From NCBI RefSeq assembly GCF_020297485.1, contig NZ_JAIWZC010000001.1:4402001-4466000 (forward strand): a DNA stretch of 64,000 nt, read 5' to 3'. Shown one piece after another: positions 41,515 to 50,971 of the stretch. Origin of the DNA: Enterocloster clostridioformis (lineage in GTDB: Bacteria > Bacillota > Clostridia > Lachnospirales > Lachnospiraceae). The notes under the pieces were generated by a model. The model did not search any database. It was not told the DNA's origin and saw nothing but the letters and a program-made list of their open reading frames with translations. The translations under genes were made by a program, and so were the position numbers. Within the stretch, counting starts at the first letter, position 1; each line of letters starts with the position of its first letter.

Positions 41515-42877
41515 CAGCATTGCCAAAATAATAATGAATAGACGTTGCTTTTTTATTGTAGTCGGTGCATAATAATTCTATCACTAAAGAATGGATGGGT
41601 TATTATGCGAAGGAAAACAATTGATACTATCCCGGTTTTATCTGATGCCATGAAAAACATATTATCTGCTTTTTCAAAAAGCCGCTCCCTTCCGTCAGGA
41701 CTGGTCAAAAGAGCCAGCATTGTCCTGCTTGCGTCACAGGGGGAACTCAACCAGAATATTGCACCACAGGTCGGGCTTCATTATAATAATGTTGCCACCT
41801 GGCGCAGTCGGTTCCTCGCGGCGCTCCCAGCCTTGCGGAGGATTGAAATGGACGACCCGAAAAAGCTTGAAGATGAGATACGGGCAGTCCTGTCCGATAA
41901 AAAACGCCCCGGTGCCCCGTCTGTTTTTACGCCGGACCAGATCATGCGGATCATCGACCTTGCCTGCAGCAGCCCAAATGATTTTGGGTACGAAGTAAGC
42001 CAGTGGAGTCTCCCGCTGTTAGTGGCAGAAATTAAAAAGCAGGGGATCGCTGAACAGATTTCTGAGAAATCTGTCAGCCGTTTTTTAAAAATGAGGTAGA
42101 TTTACATCCCCACAAAATCCGTTACTGGCTTCATTCTTCGGAAAAGACGGAAGCCCCGGAATCTTTTGCGCGGAAAGTAAACGAAATCTGCGGCCTGTAC
42201 CAGAGTGCCCAGGAACAAAGCCGGGAAGGTGCACACATTGTTTCCACGGATGAAATGACCGGGGTACAAGCGCTGGAACATAAATATCCTGACAAGCTCC
42301 CATTACCCGGCCAGTGCGCCAAAATGGAGTTTGAGTATATCCGCCATGGCACGACCAGCCTCATCGGGTTCTTTGATGTTGCAACGGGCCGTATGGAAAT
42401 GCCGTATTTAAACTCCACACGCACAGAAGAGGATTTTGTGGAAGCCGTGAAAGCATTGGTAGGGACAGACCCGCAAGCCCCATGGACATTTATATGCGAT
42501 GGCCTAAACACCCATAAATCGGAAGCCCTTGTCCGCTTTGTGGCAGAAGCCTGTGCCCTTGGCGTGGAACTGGGCAAAAAAGGGAAAACAGGGATCCTTA
42601 AAAGTATGGAAAGCCGAGCGGATTTCCTGCATGACCCTTCCCACCGGATCCGCTTTGTCTATACTCCGAAACACAGTTCCTGGATGAACCAGATTGAGAT
42701 ATGGTTTGGCATCATTAACCGGAAGCTGCTGAAGCGGAAAAGCTACCTATCAATAGAAGAACTGGAAGCAAGCATCCTGCGCTTTATTGAACAATACAAT
42801 CTTACAGCACACCCATTTAAGTGGACATATGCCGGGATACCATTAGTAATTTAATCACTGATATTTAAGCAATGCTG
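41515..42877 (+). mobile_element. IS630-family insertion sequence, about 1.36 kb
   Basis: The ends CAGCATTGC...GCAATGCTG are perfect 9-bp inverted repeats that continue imperfectly (AAATA...). Each end is bounded by TA, the IS630 target duplication; because the host sequence is ACTAGT on both sides, a 6-bp duplication cannot be told apart. The transposase is coded by two overlapping frames (41605-42099 and about 42066-42854). The insertion splits the ImmA/IrrE-like gene. Confidence 0.88.
41605..42854 (+). CDS. IS630-family transposase made by -1 programmed frameshifting
   Basis: The first frame (41605-42099, 164 residues) has the HTH half (PSGLVKRASIVLLASQGELN, VATWRSRFLAALPALRR). The second frame (usable from 42066 to 42854) has the DDE catalytic half: VSTDEMTG (Asp), FICDGLNTHKS (Asp) and SSWMNQIEIWFGIINRKLLK (Glu). 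The frames overlap around T TTT TTA (42081-42087), a U UUU UUA slippery heptamer in the right phase for a -1 shift, after which FKNEVDLHPHKIRYW continues. The product would be about 415 residues. Whether the shift is programmed or the gene is simply broken cannot be told from one copy. Confidence 0.82.
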
Positions 42878-42878
42878 T

Positions 42879-42974
42879 ACTAGTACACTTCAAAGACATT
42901 ATGAACAAAGTGAAACTGCTGTTATTCGAAGAATTCGTGAAGTTCGAAAGATAATTAAGTCAAGTGGATGTTAG
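42879..42974 (+). pseudogene. ImmA/IrrE-type gene, 3' part after the IS
   Basis: After the right end of the IS the same frame as 41148-41513 resumes (ACTAGTACACTTCAAAG) and codes LQRHYEQSETAVIRRIREVR and a short tail to the TAG at 42972-42974. VSETAVIRRI-like tails are the usual C-terminus of ImmA/IrrE-family proteins. Confidence 0.7.
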
Positions 42975-42991
42975 GGTTTCTTTATGAAGAG

Positions 42992-43035
42992 CCGGGATGC
43001 GTCAGCTACCAGATAGCTACCGCGCCCCGGTTTTT
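42992..43035 (+). terminator. Terminator after the interrupted gene
   Basis: CCGGG (42992-42996) plus GCG pairs with CGC plus CCCGG (43021-43030) and is followed by TTTTT. Confidence 0.7.
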
Positions 43036-43103
43036 CATGGGTGCAGAGATTTGCCTTATTGAAACTGTTCAGGAAAAAGAAATCACTCACAAAGGAGACT
43101 GTC

Positions 43104-43805
43104 ATGAAGAATAAACGAAGTATTGATTGGTTCCCGCCAGGAAACACGTTTAAGAGAAAGTTGGGTTTTATTTTCTGCTGCACAGGGATTATGTCCATCT
43201 TAAACTCGGGGATTGCCATGGCACAGTCTTCGGTTCTTCTGGTTTCCGAAACCCGCGCTGAAGAAGCATACGGTCCCGGCATAGAAGCGGAGCAGACGGA
43301 AACCATGCGCATCCGGGCAATCGTAAAAGAAGTAGAAGATGAGAAAATCCTGGTAGAAAGCCAGTCTGAGGAAACTTATTGCGGAGAGATTCTTTTACAC
43401 ACTTCCGTCTATGACACCCGTTTCGTAAACGGGGAGAGCGGCTTTCGGGCAGAGCTGTCTGATATCAAGGCCGGGGATGTGATTTATGCCGATATCCGGA
43501 CTACGGTGGCCGAAAGCCTGCCTCCCCAGACCACGGCCGAGATTATCATCAGCCAAATGCCAGAAGGTGTCAGCGCCCCGGATTATATCCTCACAGATGC
43601 CTTTGAGCGGCAGGAAGATGAAAGCTGGTGCCTGGTCTCTTCATCAGGTACCGTTTACCAGGTTCCCAAAGACTGTCCCGTCATATCCTACGGTATGAAT
43701 GAACTCTCCTCTTTCCGCATCATCTCAGAATCTAACAAGCTGCTAGTCTGGCTGGATGAAGCGAATACGGTGCAGCGAATTGTCAAGCTTCCGGCTCGGT
43801 GGTAA
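43104..43805 (+). CDS. Secreted hypothetical protein
   Basis: The 233-residue protein has an unusually long, basic signal peptide (hydrophobic core about residues 19-40, ending GIAMAQ) and then an all-beta extracellular part with repeats of strand-turn motifs (MRIRAIVKEVEDEKILVESQ, IKAGDVIYADIRTTVAESLPP). No known catalytic motif is seen; an OB-like or bacterial-Ig-like fold is possible. Start chosen at ATG 43104 behind AAAGGAGACTGTC. The stop overlaps, tail to tail, the last 23 bases of the MATE pump gene on the other strand. Confidence 0.6.
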   Translation: MKNKRSIDWFPPGNTFKRKLGFIFCCTGIMSILNSGIAMAQSSVLLVSETRAEEAYGPGIEAEQTETMRIRAIVKEVEDEKILVESQSEETYCGEILLHTSVYDTRFVNGESGFRAELSDIKAGDVIYADIRTTVAESLPPQTTAEIIISQMPEGVSAPDYILTDAFERQEDESWCLVSSSGTVYQVPKDCPVISYGMNELSSFRIISESNKLLVWLDEANTVQRIVKLPARW

Positions 43806-45117
43806 CTCTCCGGTACAGTATCCACTGGAACAGCACCACCGCTGCCCATCCGGCTCCGGTAGCAAAAGCAACCGCCGCCAGCCCCCAATGCCTGATCAAC
43901 ACATAGGACAGAATTACGCGGATCGAAATATGCAGGATGGTACCAAAGACCGGAATCTGTACCATGCCAAGCCCGCGATAAAAGCCCACAAAGGAATTGC
44001 CAAGGAAGCAGAGGACATAAAAGACGGATATCACGTTCATATAAGACCTGGCATGGTTTAAAACCGGACCAGATGCCGCCCCCATCAACAAGATCACAGC
44101 AGGTCCTGATGTCAAAAACATAGTTATGGACAATACCAGCCCCAGGCCCGCCATCATCCGTAATCCACACAAAAATCCCTGCCTTATCCTCACTCTTTTG
44201 TGGGCTCCGCGGTTTTGTGCCGTGAAGATTGAAATTGCCGTACAGCCGCTGTCTCCGAAGGAATTGGCAAACCCTTCGATCCGCGCCGTGGCGGTGTAGG
44301 CGGATATCATTCCGGTTCCGCCGGTATTTACGGCTCCCTGTACCAGCAGTTTCCCGATATAGAGGCTTGACTGATGGAGCGCAGAGATCGTTCCCAACAT
44401 GATTGTTCTCATAAACAATGGAAAATGGAAAGAGACATCTCTCGCATGAAACAGCAGTTTCGGAGTCTGTTTTTTCATATATCCCAGGCATATAAAAGCA
44501 GCGAACAACTGCGAAACCACGGTAGCATACGCAGTGCCGGCCATCCCCAAGCCAAAGGAAAGGACAAAGAGGAAGTCAAGAATGGTGTTTAACCCCATAG
44601 CAAGCAAGAGAATCCAAAGGGATGCTCCCGTATCGCCTGCCCCGCGCAGTACGGCCGCACACCAGTTATAAAGAAATACCGCAGGCAGCCCCAAATAGAT
44701 AATCCTCAGATACTCCTGTACAAACCCCGCAACCTCTGCCGGTGTCTGTATGCCTCTGAGTAAAGGCTGCAAGGCCAGCATCCCGCACATACTCAGCATG
44801 ATCGTAAAGCCGCCCCCGAATGCAAGCGATAGAAAGCTTTCTTTCCTTAATAAATCCCAGTTCTTTTGTCCATACAATTCCGCTATGATAATCGCAATCC
44901 CGTTACAGCACCCGCTTATGACAAAAAGAGACAAGTTCATGACACTGCCTGCAACGCCCGCGGCTGCAAAGGCGGTTTCTCCGATATAATGCCCCACTAC
45001 AAAGGAATCAATGGTGTTATACATCTGCTGCAGGATATTTCCCCATATCAAAGGCAGGGCCAGGGCAGTCAACTGTTTCCAGATAATGCCGTTTGTTAAG
45101 TCATCAGTCAGATTCAT
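43783..45117 (-). CDS. MATE family efflux transporter
   Basis: The 444-residue protein has about 12 helices in two six-helix halves: WKQLTALALPLIWGNILQQMYNTIDSFVVG is the MATE start, with LRGAGDTGASLWILLLAMGLNTILDFLFV in the middle and GFYRGLGMVQIPVF late. MATE pumps expel drugs or metabolites in exchange for Na+ or H+. The start at 45117 follows CGGAGGTAACAACG. It is divergent from a LysR regulator, which likely controls it. Its 3' end overlaps that of the secreted protein gene. Confidence 0.9.
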   Translation of the reverse strand: MNLTDDLTNGIIWKQLTALALPLIWGNILQQMYNTIDSFVVGHYIGETAFAAAGVAGSVMNLSLFVISGCCNGIAIIIAELYGQKNWDLLRKESFLSLAFGGGFTIMLSMCGMLALQPLLRGIQTPAEVAGFVQEYLRIIYLGLPAVFLYNWCAAVLRGAGDTGASLWILLLAMGLNTILDFLFVLSFGLGMAGTAYATVVSQLFAAFICLGYMKKQTPKLLFHARDVSFHFPLFMRTIMLGTISALHQSSLYIGKLLVQGAVNTGGTGMISAYTATARIEGFANSFGDSGCTAISIFTAQNRGAHKRVRIRQGFLCGLRMMAGLGLVLSITMFLTSGPAVILLMGAASGPVLNHARSYMNVISVFYVLCFLGNSFVGFYRGLGMVQIPVFGTILHISIRVILSYVLIRHWGLAAVAFATGAGWAAVVLFQWILYRRVTTEPEA

Positions 45118-45222
45118 CGTTGTTACCTCCGCATAACAGTTTACCGCAAAGAAAAATAGTTGTAAAATGCCATATTTTGCGATAATATATAAATCAAACT
45201 TTATAATATGAGGGAAAGAACC
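45118..45222. promoter_or_regulatory. Divergent promoter region of MATE pump and LysR regulator
   Basis: The 105-bp gap contains an AT-rich stretch with several short dyads around 45176-45208. Overlapping promoters and a LysR site are likely; no single box is clear. Confidence 0.45.
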
Positions 45223-46125
45223 ATGACTCATCTGGAAATTGAAGCATTTTTTGAGATACTGAAGGCCGGCTCCATATCCTGTGCCGCGCAGAATTTGTAT
45301 GTGACCCAGCCGGCACTCAGCCGGAGAATCAAAGTCTTAGAAGCAGAACTGGGATATCCGTTATTTGAACGAAACAGGGGAAAGCGGAATATTGTCCTGA
45401 CAAAGCAGGGAGAAGCATTCATTGCTGTCGCCCACAAATGGCTTGGCGTATGGCAGGAAGCCCAGGAAATCAAACGGCTTAACAGCCCCAGAATCCTAAA
45501 TCTGTCCTCTGTGGGAAGCGTGAGCAGTTATATTCTGCCGGATGTTTTTGAACAATTCTCACAGCAGTATCCTCAAGTGAGCATCTGCTTTCACAACTAC
45601 CATTCCTATGAAGCCTATCAGTATATAGACAGTGGGCTGATTGACATCGCTTTTATTTCGGACCATATGTATTATAAGAATGTGGAGACGATTCCCGCCT
45701 TTTTTGAGCCAATGGTCTTCGTTGCAAACAACAGTTGCAATTATCCTGACTCGGTTTCTCCTGCTATGCTGAAACCCAGTCAGGAAATCCTGCTTCCGTG
45801 GAACCCTGAGTACGATGCATGGCATGATTACTGGTTCCGCTCCAGGCCGGAATTCGAAGTATCGCTGGATCAGATGGATTTGCTGGAACATGCCCTGCTC
45901 TGGAAAGATACCTGGGCTATTGTCCCTGCGTCCGTGGCGGATAAAATCGTTGGCAGCCATGTCTCGATTCACTACCTGTCCTCGCCGCCGCCGGACCGGA
46001 TTATATATTATCTGAAAAAAACGTGCAAGCAGACGGAGACCGTCTCCCTTTTTTTAAAGCTCCTTCATAAAAAGCTGGAGACAATACCACAGGTGACCTC
46101 CTATCTGTCAGGAGCGCCTGATTAA
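45223..46125 (+). CDS. LysR family transcriptional regulator
   Basis: The 300-residue protein has the LysR HTH (residues 1-60; IEAFFEILKAGSISCAAQNLYVTQPALSRRIKVLE in two parts) and an effector domain with VSICFHNYHSYEAYQYIDSG. Start is the ATG at 45223 with GAGGGAAA at normal spacing; ATG 45208 is an alternative. It is divergent from the MATE pump gene and probably controls it. Confidence 0.87.
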   Translation: MTHLEIEAFFEILKAGSISCAAQNLYVTQPALSRRIKVLEAELGYPLFERNRGKRNIVLTKQGEAFIAVAHKWLGVWQEAQEIKRLNSPRILNLSSVGSVSSYILPDVFEQFSQQYPQVSICFHNYHSYEAYQYIDSGLIDIAFISDHMYYKNVETIPAFFEPMVFVANNSCNYPDSVSPAMLKPSQEILLPWNPEYDAWHDYWFRSRPEFEVSLDQMDLLEHALLWKDTWAIVPASVADKIVGSHVSIHYLSSPPPDRIIYYLKKTCKQTETVSLFLKLLHKKLETIPQVTSYLSGAPD

Positions 46126-46253
46126 TCCGTGGAGTATAGGTTTGGTAAATAACTGCAATGCGAAGGAACTGATGGGACGGGAATATCGGGAGGTCCGGAT
46201 ATTCCTGGAGAGCATAGACACCCATAAATGAGGTCCTGGAACAGGAGGCTGAT

Positions 46254-47060
46254 ATGAAGATAATCCGTAAGGTAGAGCTTAAACAAGCGGAGCTGTTTTA
46301 CTTGGAGCAGGGCGGCCTGGAATATGAAACGCCTCAGGGAAAGACTGCTTTTACGGCTGGCTCAGGGGGCTTTGTGAATTCAAATGTACTTCATATGTCC
46401 AGGGCAAAGGACGGGGACGGGGCAGTTGCCTCCCTCCTTCATATTTTTAACCCGCTGCTGATCAGCGGACAGAGCGGCAGCATCATTGACCGGAAATACG
46501 TCTCGCCCCTTATGACCGCTTCCCATGTGGAGATAATCGGGCTATATCCGGATCAGCCGTCCCACGTACCTGTTTTGGAAGCCCTTCGGCAGTCTTTTCG
46601 GATATCAGAGGGCGGCTATGGCTATGAAATACGTTTGCGGGCGGCTCTGTCTGAGATATGGTGCAGCCTTCTTGCCATGGCGGAGACCATGGAGAAAGGC
46701 TCCAAATACAACAGCCGGTCAAGTCAGAAAATAAAAATAATGCTGGCCTTCATCCACAAGCACTGCGGGGATAAGCTGTCGGTGAAGGAGATTGCAGCAT
46801 CCGCATTCATCAGTGAGCGGGAGTGCTTCCGGGCGTTTCGGGACTGTCTGAACATGACTCCGGTAGAGTATGTGACCAGCTGCCGTTTACAGCGGGCGTG
46901 CTGGATGCTGTCTGAGGGAAACGAACCCATTACCAGCATATGCCAGACGTGCGGCCTGGGAAGCAGCAGCTACTTTGGCAAGGTGTTCCGAAGCTGCATG
47001 GGATGCAGCCCTAAAGAGTATCGGCTGAAGTGGCAGAATAGTGACACAAGATGGCAGTAA
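46254..47060 (+). CDS. AraC family transcriptional regulator
   Basis: The 268-residue protein ends with two AraC HTH motifs (about residues 165-262; VKEIAASAFISERECFRAFRD and ITSICQTCGLGSSSYFGKVFR). The N-terminal cupin-like sensor domain starts abruptly (LFYLEQGGLEYETPQGKTAF) and seems to lack the first strands and the usual HxH-type region, so it may be shortened. A GGAGG site lies before the ATG. No linked sugar operon is seen; a small protein of unknown function follows. Confidence 0.82.
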   Translation: MKIIRKVELKQAELFYLEQGGLEYETPQGKTAFTAGSGGFVNSNVLHMSRAKDGDGAVASLLHIFNPLLISGQSGSIIDRKYVSPLMTASHVEIIGLYPDQPSHVPVLEALRQSFRISEGGYGYEIRLRAALSEIWCSLLAMAETMEKGSKYNSRSSQKIKIMLAFIHKHCGDKLSVKEIAASAFISERECFRAFRDCLNMTPVEYVTSCRLQRACWMLSEGNEPITSICQTCGLGSSSYFGKVFRSCMGCSPKEYRLKWQNSDTRWQ

Positions 47061-47169
47061 TTCGATATCTTCAGGGAATATGATACACTATAATGATAGT
47101 AGGAATAAGGGATAGCGCCTTTTTCCCACGGTCATGAAAGGGGCTGCATATTCCGGGAGGTGTTGGATT

Positions 47170-47409
47170 GTGATAAAACTTAATATATTGGATATGAATG
47201 GATTTCTGCAGATTGTAAACCGGTGCGTCGGTGCGGTCAATGCCATTTTTCCAGACGGAAAGTGGCGAGATCTCAATAAGTCATACGCCGCCCAGAAGGT
47301 GTTATGGGACCAATTCAGGGAGAACCACGCAAGCCTGGCCCTGAAGCTGGATTTCCAGAAGCCCGAGGATTATATATGCATTGTGTATTATTATATCAGC
47401 GAGATTTAA
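47170..47409 (+). CDS. Small conserved Lachnospiraceae protein of unknown function
   Basis: The 79-residue protein begins VIKLNILDMNGFLQIVNRC and contains an internal FPDGKWRDLNKSYAAQ motif and a FQKPEDYICIVYYYI tail. I recognise the layout (LNILDM...NG...PDG...P.DY..IV.YY) from small proteins common in gut Clostridia; their function is unknown and some carry misleading polymerase names. It starts at GTG 47170, 8 bases after GGGAGGTG. A strong terminator follows. Confidence 0.65.
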   Translation: MIKLNILDMNGFLQIVNRCVGAVNAIFPDGKWRDLNKSYAAQKVLWDQFRENHASLALKLDFQKPEDYICIVYYYISEI

Positions 47410-47442
47410 GGCGCTGAGCCTGGGTTAGAAAAATTGGTATGA

Positions 47443-47466
47443 AACCAGCCGGAACAGGCTGGTTTT
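47443..47466 (+). terminator. Intrinsic terminator
   Basis: AACCAGCC (47443-47450) pairs with GGCTGGTT (47457-47464) with a 6-nt loop, followed by TTTTTG. Confidence 0.85.
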
Positions 47467-47516
47467 TGTTCTGGCTTTAGCCAGTCGAAGGCATTGGAGT
47501 TTTTCGCTGGGGCCAG

Positions 47517-47640
47517 GCGGTGTATACAAGAAAGGAGGCAGCCGGTATCCTGGGCGTCACCATTGATACGCAAGGAAACTGGGAATTAAACGGCCTGTTT
47601 TTTCATCAGGAGGATAGCCAACGGCCATCGGACCCTTGAC
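47517..47640 (+). pseudogene. Remnant of a MerR-type HTH gene
   Basis: The frame VYTRKEAAGILGVTIDTQG then NWELNGLF is nearly the recognition region of a MerR-family regulator (usually TIDTLRNWE), but has no start and ends at TGA (47638-47640) soon after. Downstream, another frame (about 47619-47775) keeps protein-like composition, including a perfect tandem duplication of a 15-bp unit (47710-47724 and 47725-47739) coding PENLKPENLK. The locus 47466-47815 is a decayed gene. Confidence 0.5.
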
Positions 47641-47815
47641 CCAAGGCTGATTGGACATGGTGCCTGGGTCTCCTATCTGGTGTTCCGGATGCCGAAGGAG
47701 AATTTTCAGCCAGAGAATCTTAAGCCAGAGAATCTTAAGGAAATGTATATTGACACAGCAGGCAAAACTGGATAAAGTAGGGTTATACCAGGAACGGAAA
47801 AGGAGGAATCATAAT

Positions 47816-48787
47816 ATGCTGCACATGAAGCGGAGATTAATGATGGCTGCGGCAGGAGTACTGGCTGCTCTGATGGTGTTTCCTGCATACGGCGCCAGCC
47901 GCAAACCCATTAAGTCCATAAACCTGACCATAAAAGCAGAGATAAAGCCGGATACGGATTTCGGAGACGAGCTCATAGAGATTGAGACCAGCAGCAACAA
48001 GTACTCTGTGGACGGCTATGAAATCCTGAATGACGATGTGGAATGGAGGGAGGACACCATACCCAGAATCCAGATTACCCTCACAGCCAACGATGATTAT
48101 TATTTCCAGTCCCTTCCAAAGGATAAGGTGACCATAAAAGGCGGAGCAGAGTTCAAGAATTCCAAGCGGGAGGATTCCAGCACCACCCTGCTGATGGAAG
48201 TGGAGCTCCAGGCCCTGAATACCTCCCTTCATGCTTTGAACAATGTGGTTCTCACAGAAGACGGCATAGCCGCCTGGGACGCCATACCGGCAGCGGGCAG
48301 CTATGAGGTGCGTGTGTACAGGGACGACAAGGCAGTGGGCGCTGTCATGACAGTGGGTACCAATACATGCAACTGCCGCGAGCGCCTGCAGAAGGGCGAT
48401 ACGGCCTACACGGTCAGAGTGAGGCCCGTAAGCAAATTCGACGCCAAGGAAAAAGGAGACTGGGCGGAATCTCCCAGCACCTACATACCGGAGGAAAAGG
48501 CGGCCCGGTTCAGGGAGAACCCCACGGGAGGAAACGGAGAATGGGCACAGACCCCGGAGAACGGCAGATGGTGGTACCGCAATGCGGACGGCAGCTATCC
48601 GGCCAACAGCTGGCAGCAGATAGGCGGTAAGTGGTATTTCTTTGACGCACAGGGATATATGGTGACCGGATGGGTACAGTGGGACGGTAAAGAATACTAC
48701 TGCTCCGACAACGGCGAGATGCTGACCAACTGTCTGACGCCGGATTCCTTCTGGGTAGGGGAAGACGGTGCAAAGATAAACCAGTAA
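47816..48787 (+). CDS. Secreted protein with cell-wall-binding repeats
   Basis: The 323-residue protein has a signal peptide (residues 1-27, ending PAYGA), an Ig/fibronectin-like middle (about 30-220) and, after a short linker, choline-binding-type cell-wall repeats: NGRWWYRNADGSYPANSWQQ, IGGKWYFFDAQGYMVTGW and WDGKEYYCSDNGEMLTN. Only two to three repeats are present, fewer than in large surface proteins. It is probably held on the cell surface; ligand unknown. AAAAGGAGG precedes ATG 47816. Confidence 0.82.
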   Translation: MLHMKRRLMMAAAGVLAALMVFPAYGASRKPIKSINLTIKAEIKPDTDFGDELIEIETSSNKYSVDGYEILNDDVEWREDTIPRIQITLTANDDYYFQSLPKDKVTIKGGAEFKNSKREDSSTTLLMEVELQALNTSLHALNNVVLTEDGIAAWDAIPAAGSYEVRVYRDDKAVGAVMTVGTNTCNCRERLQKGDTAYTVRVRPVSKFDAKEKGDWAESPSTYIPEEKAARFRENPTGGNGEWAQTPENGRWWYRNADGSYPANSWQQIGGKWYFFDAQGYMVTGWVQWDGKEYYCSDNGEMLTNCLTPDSFWVGEDGAKINQ

Positions 48788-48813
48788 CACAACTGAACAT
48801 GGAAGATAGTCTG

Positions 48814-48850
48814 CTGTAGGAGTATAGGAATGTACTCCTACAGCTATTTT
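48814..48850 (+). terminator. Intrinsic terminator
   Basis: CTGTAGGAGTA (48814-48824) pairs perfectly with TACTCCTACAG (48833-48843), followed by CTATTTTTG. It separates the surface protein from the peptidase gene. Confidence 0.85.
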
Positions 48851-48864
48851 TGAGGTGATGTGTC

Positions 48865-50964
48865 ATGAATGAGGAAGAGTGGAGAAAGAAAATCTGCGGG
48901 GAAACAGACACAGGATATTCCTATGACTTGGCCAAACGGATGGAACAGTACCGTACCAATCCTGTGCTGGGATACAGAACTGCCGGGTCAAGGGCGGAGC
49001 TTGAGACAGGCGGGATGCTGGTCCGGGAAATGGAGTCCCTGGGGCTTGCGGACGTACATAAGGACAGAATATCCGTGGACAGCTGGGAGTTTGAGAAGGC
49101 GGTCATGCTTTTTACGGACAGCCGGGGCAGGGAGCACGAGTTTCAATTGGGCGCTTACCAGACCGACTTTCATACCGGCGGATTCCGGGAATTCAGCCTG
49201 GTATACCTGGGAAAGGGGACGGCGGCAGATTACAGCCAGGCGGATGTGGCCGGAAAGCTGGTTCTCATTGATATCAACCAGAGAGATGAGTGGTGGATCA
49301 ATTTTCCCGTATACCAGGCCCGGCTCAAAGGGGCGGCTGCCCTGATTGCTGTCCAGGAGCAGGGGTATGGGGAGATAAGCGACACGGCCCTTAACGCCCA
49401 GGACATAGCAGGGCCCGCTGACGCCCCAGCCTTTTCCATGTCCCGGGCGGACGCTGGTGTGCTGAAGGCGGCCATGGGGGAGGAAAATCAGGTGCGGGTG
49501 CGTCTGGACGCCTCATCCACGGTGCTTAAGGATCAGGAGACGTATAATATCATAGGAACCATACCGGGGACAGAAGAAGGAATGATTCTGCTGTCGGCCC
49601 ATTACGACTCCTATTTCAGCGGATTCCAGGACGACAATGCCGCGGTGGCCATGATGCTGGGCATAGCCAGAGCCGTGCTTCGGTCAGGATATAAGCCCAG
49701 AAAGACACTTGTGTTCTGCGCCATGGCTGCGGAGGAGTGGGGCGTGGTGAATTCCAAATACGACTGGTCCGCCGGCGCATATGAGCAGGTGTTTACGGCC
49801 AGGCCTGACTGGGCGGGAAAGGTGATTGCGGACCTGAACTTTGAACTGCCTGCCCATGCCCATGGCAGGAAGGATGCTGTGCGGTGCGTGTATGAGTACG
49901 CGGATTTCCTGGGGGAATTTATAACCGGTTTGCCAGCCGGTTTTTTTACCTGCCAGCCATATCCGGAGGGAGTGGAAGTGCTGAGCCCCATACAGACTTG
50001 GTCGGATGATTTTTCCATGGCCATCGGAGGGATTCCGTCCATGGTCAATGATTTCAGCGCAGGCGAATTCATGGAGACCCATTACCATTCCCAGTATGAC
50101 AATGAAAACTTTTACCAGGAACCGGTGTACCGCTTCCACCATGAGATGTACGCCGGCCTTGTCCTGGCTTTTGACAGGACAGCCGCAGTGCCCATGAATT
50201 TTGCAAGACTGTTTGAGGGAGCAGAGGCCAGTATTGACAGCAGCGCCTGCCGCGGGGCAGGAGCCGACCTGCCGGGGCTGCGTGTGGTTCTGGACAAGGG
50301 AATCGAAGCAGGAGAAGCCCTTTATGGAAAAATAAGGGAGATAAACAGGATATACGGACGGTTTCTGGACCGCGGCGAGGAAGAGAAAGCCGTTAAACTG
50401 GCAGCGGGGTGCCGGCCGTTTAACCGGGAACTTCTGCGAATCTTTAAAAAGGAACAGGATTATTTTGTCAGGCTGAGCTGGCACGACGATGTGCTCTTTC
50501 CCCAGCAGGCGGTCCAGGAAAATGTAAGGGCCATGGACAGGGCCATTGCCTGTCTTGAAAATCATGACCTGACCGGGGCTCTGGAGGCGGTCTATACCAT
50601 AGACAACAACCGCTACGCGTTTTTGTTTGAGGAGGAGGTCTATACCTATTTTACGGAATACGTCCTGAACCAGCCTGCCGACCGGCTTAAATGGGGGGCT
50701 GGAAGGATTGTCCATCACCAGAACCTGTTTGGACTGGTTGAGAGGCTGAAAGCCAAGGCGGGAGAAGAAAACCCGGATACCCAGGAAGAATATGAGGTCC
50801 TTGTCAGGGCGAGGGAAAACCAGCTTTGCTGCTATGAGGATGATATCCGGTACATGATGGCATCCGCCGGCAAACTTCTGGAGGCAATCCGTCAGGCCGG
50901 GCAATGGGCTTTTAACATAAAAAAGGATTTAGATACAGATGAGAGTAAGATACAGGAGGAATAA
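48865..50964 (+). CDS. M28 family metallopeptidase with PA domain
   Basis: The 699-residue protein has a protease-associated domain (about residues 105-215; inserted in the first half) and an M28 catalytic core with SAHYDSY (His246, Asp248), FQDDNAAVAMML (Asp256/257 bridging) and FCAMAAEEWG (Glu290/291, catalytic base and metal ligand). There is no signal peptide, so it is probably a cytosolic aminopeptidase or carboxypeptidase that clips peptides. The C-terminal 200 residues are helical and unlike standard M28 enzymes. GAGGTGATGTGTC precedes the ATG. A GNAT gene follows after 7 bases. Confidence 0.85.
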   Translation: MNEEEWRKKICGETDTGYSYDLAKRMEQYRTNPVLGYRTAGSRAELETGGMLVREMESLGLADVHKDRISVDSWEFEKAVMLFTDSRGREHEFQLGAYQTDFHTGGFREFSLVYLGKGTAADYSQADVAGKLVLIDINQRDEWWINFPVYQARLKGAAALIAVQEQGYGEISDTALNAQDIAGPADAPAFSMSRADAGVLKAAMGEENQVRVRLDASSTVLKDQETYNIIGTIPGTEEGMILLSAHYDSYFSGFQDDNAAVAMMLGIARAVLRSGYKPRKTLVFCAMAAEEWGVVNSKYDWSAGAYEQVFTARPDWAGKVIADLNFELPAHAHGRKDAVRCVYEYADFLGEFITGLPAGFFTCQPYPEGVEVLSPIQTWSDDFSMAIGGIPSMVNDFSAGEFMETHYHSQYDNENFYQEPVYRFHHEMYAGLVLAFDRTAAVPMNFARLFEGAEASIDSSACRGAGADLPGLRVVLDKGIEAGEALYGKIREINRIYGRFLDRGEEEKAVKLAAGCRPFNRELLRIFKKEQDYFVRLSWHDDVLFPQQAVQENVRAMDRAIACLENHDLTGALEAVYTIDNNRYAFLFEEEVYTYFTEYVLNQPADRLKWGAGRIVHHQNLFGLVERLKAKAGEENPDTQEEYEVLVRARENQLCCYEDDIRYMMASAGKLLEAIRQAGQWAFNIKKDLDTDESKIQEE

Positions 50965-50971
50965 ATGAGAG

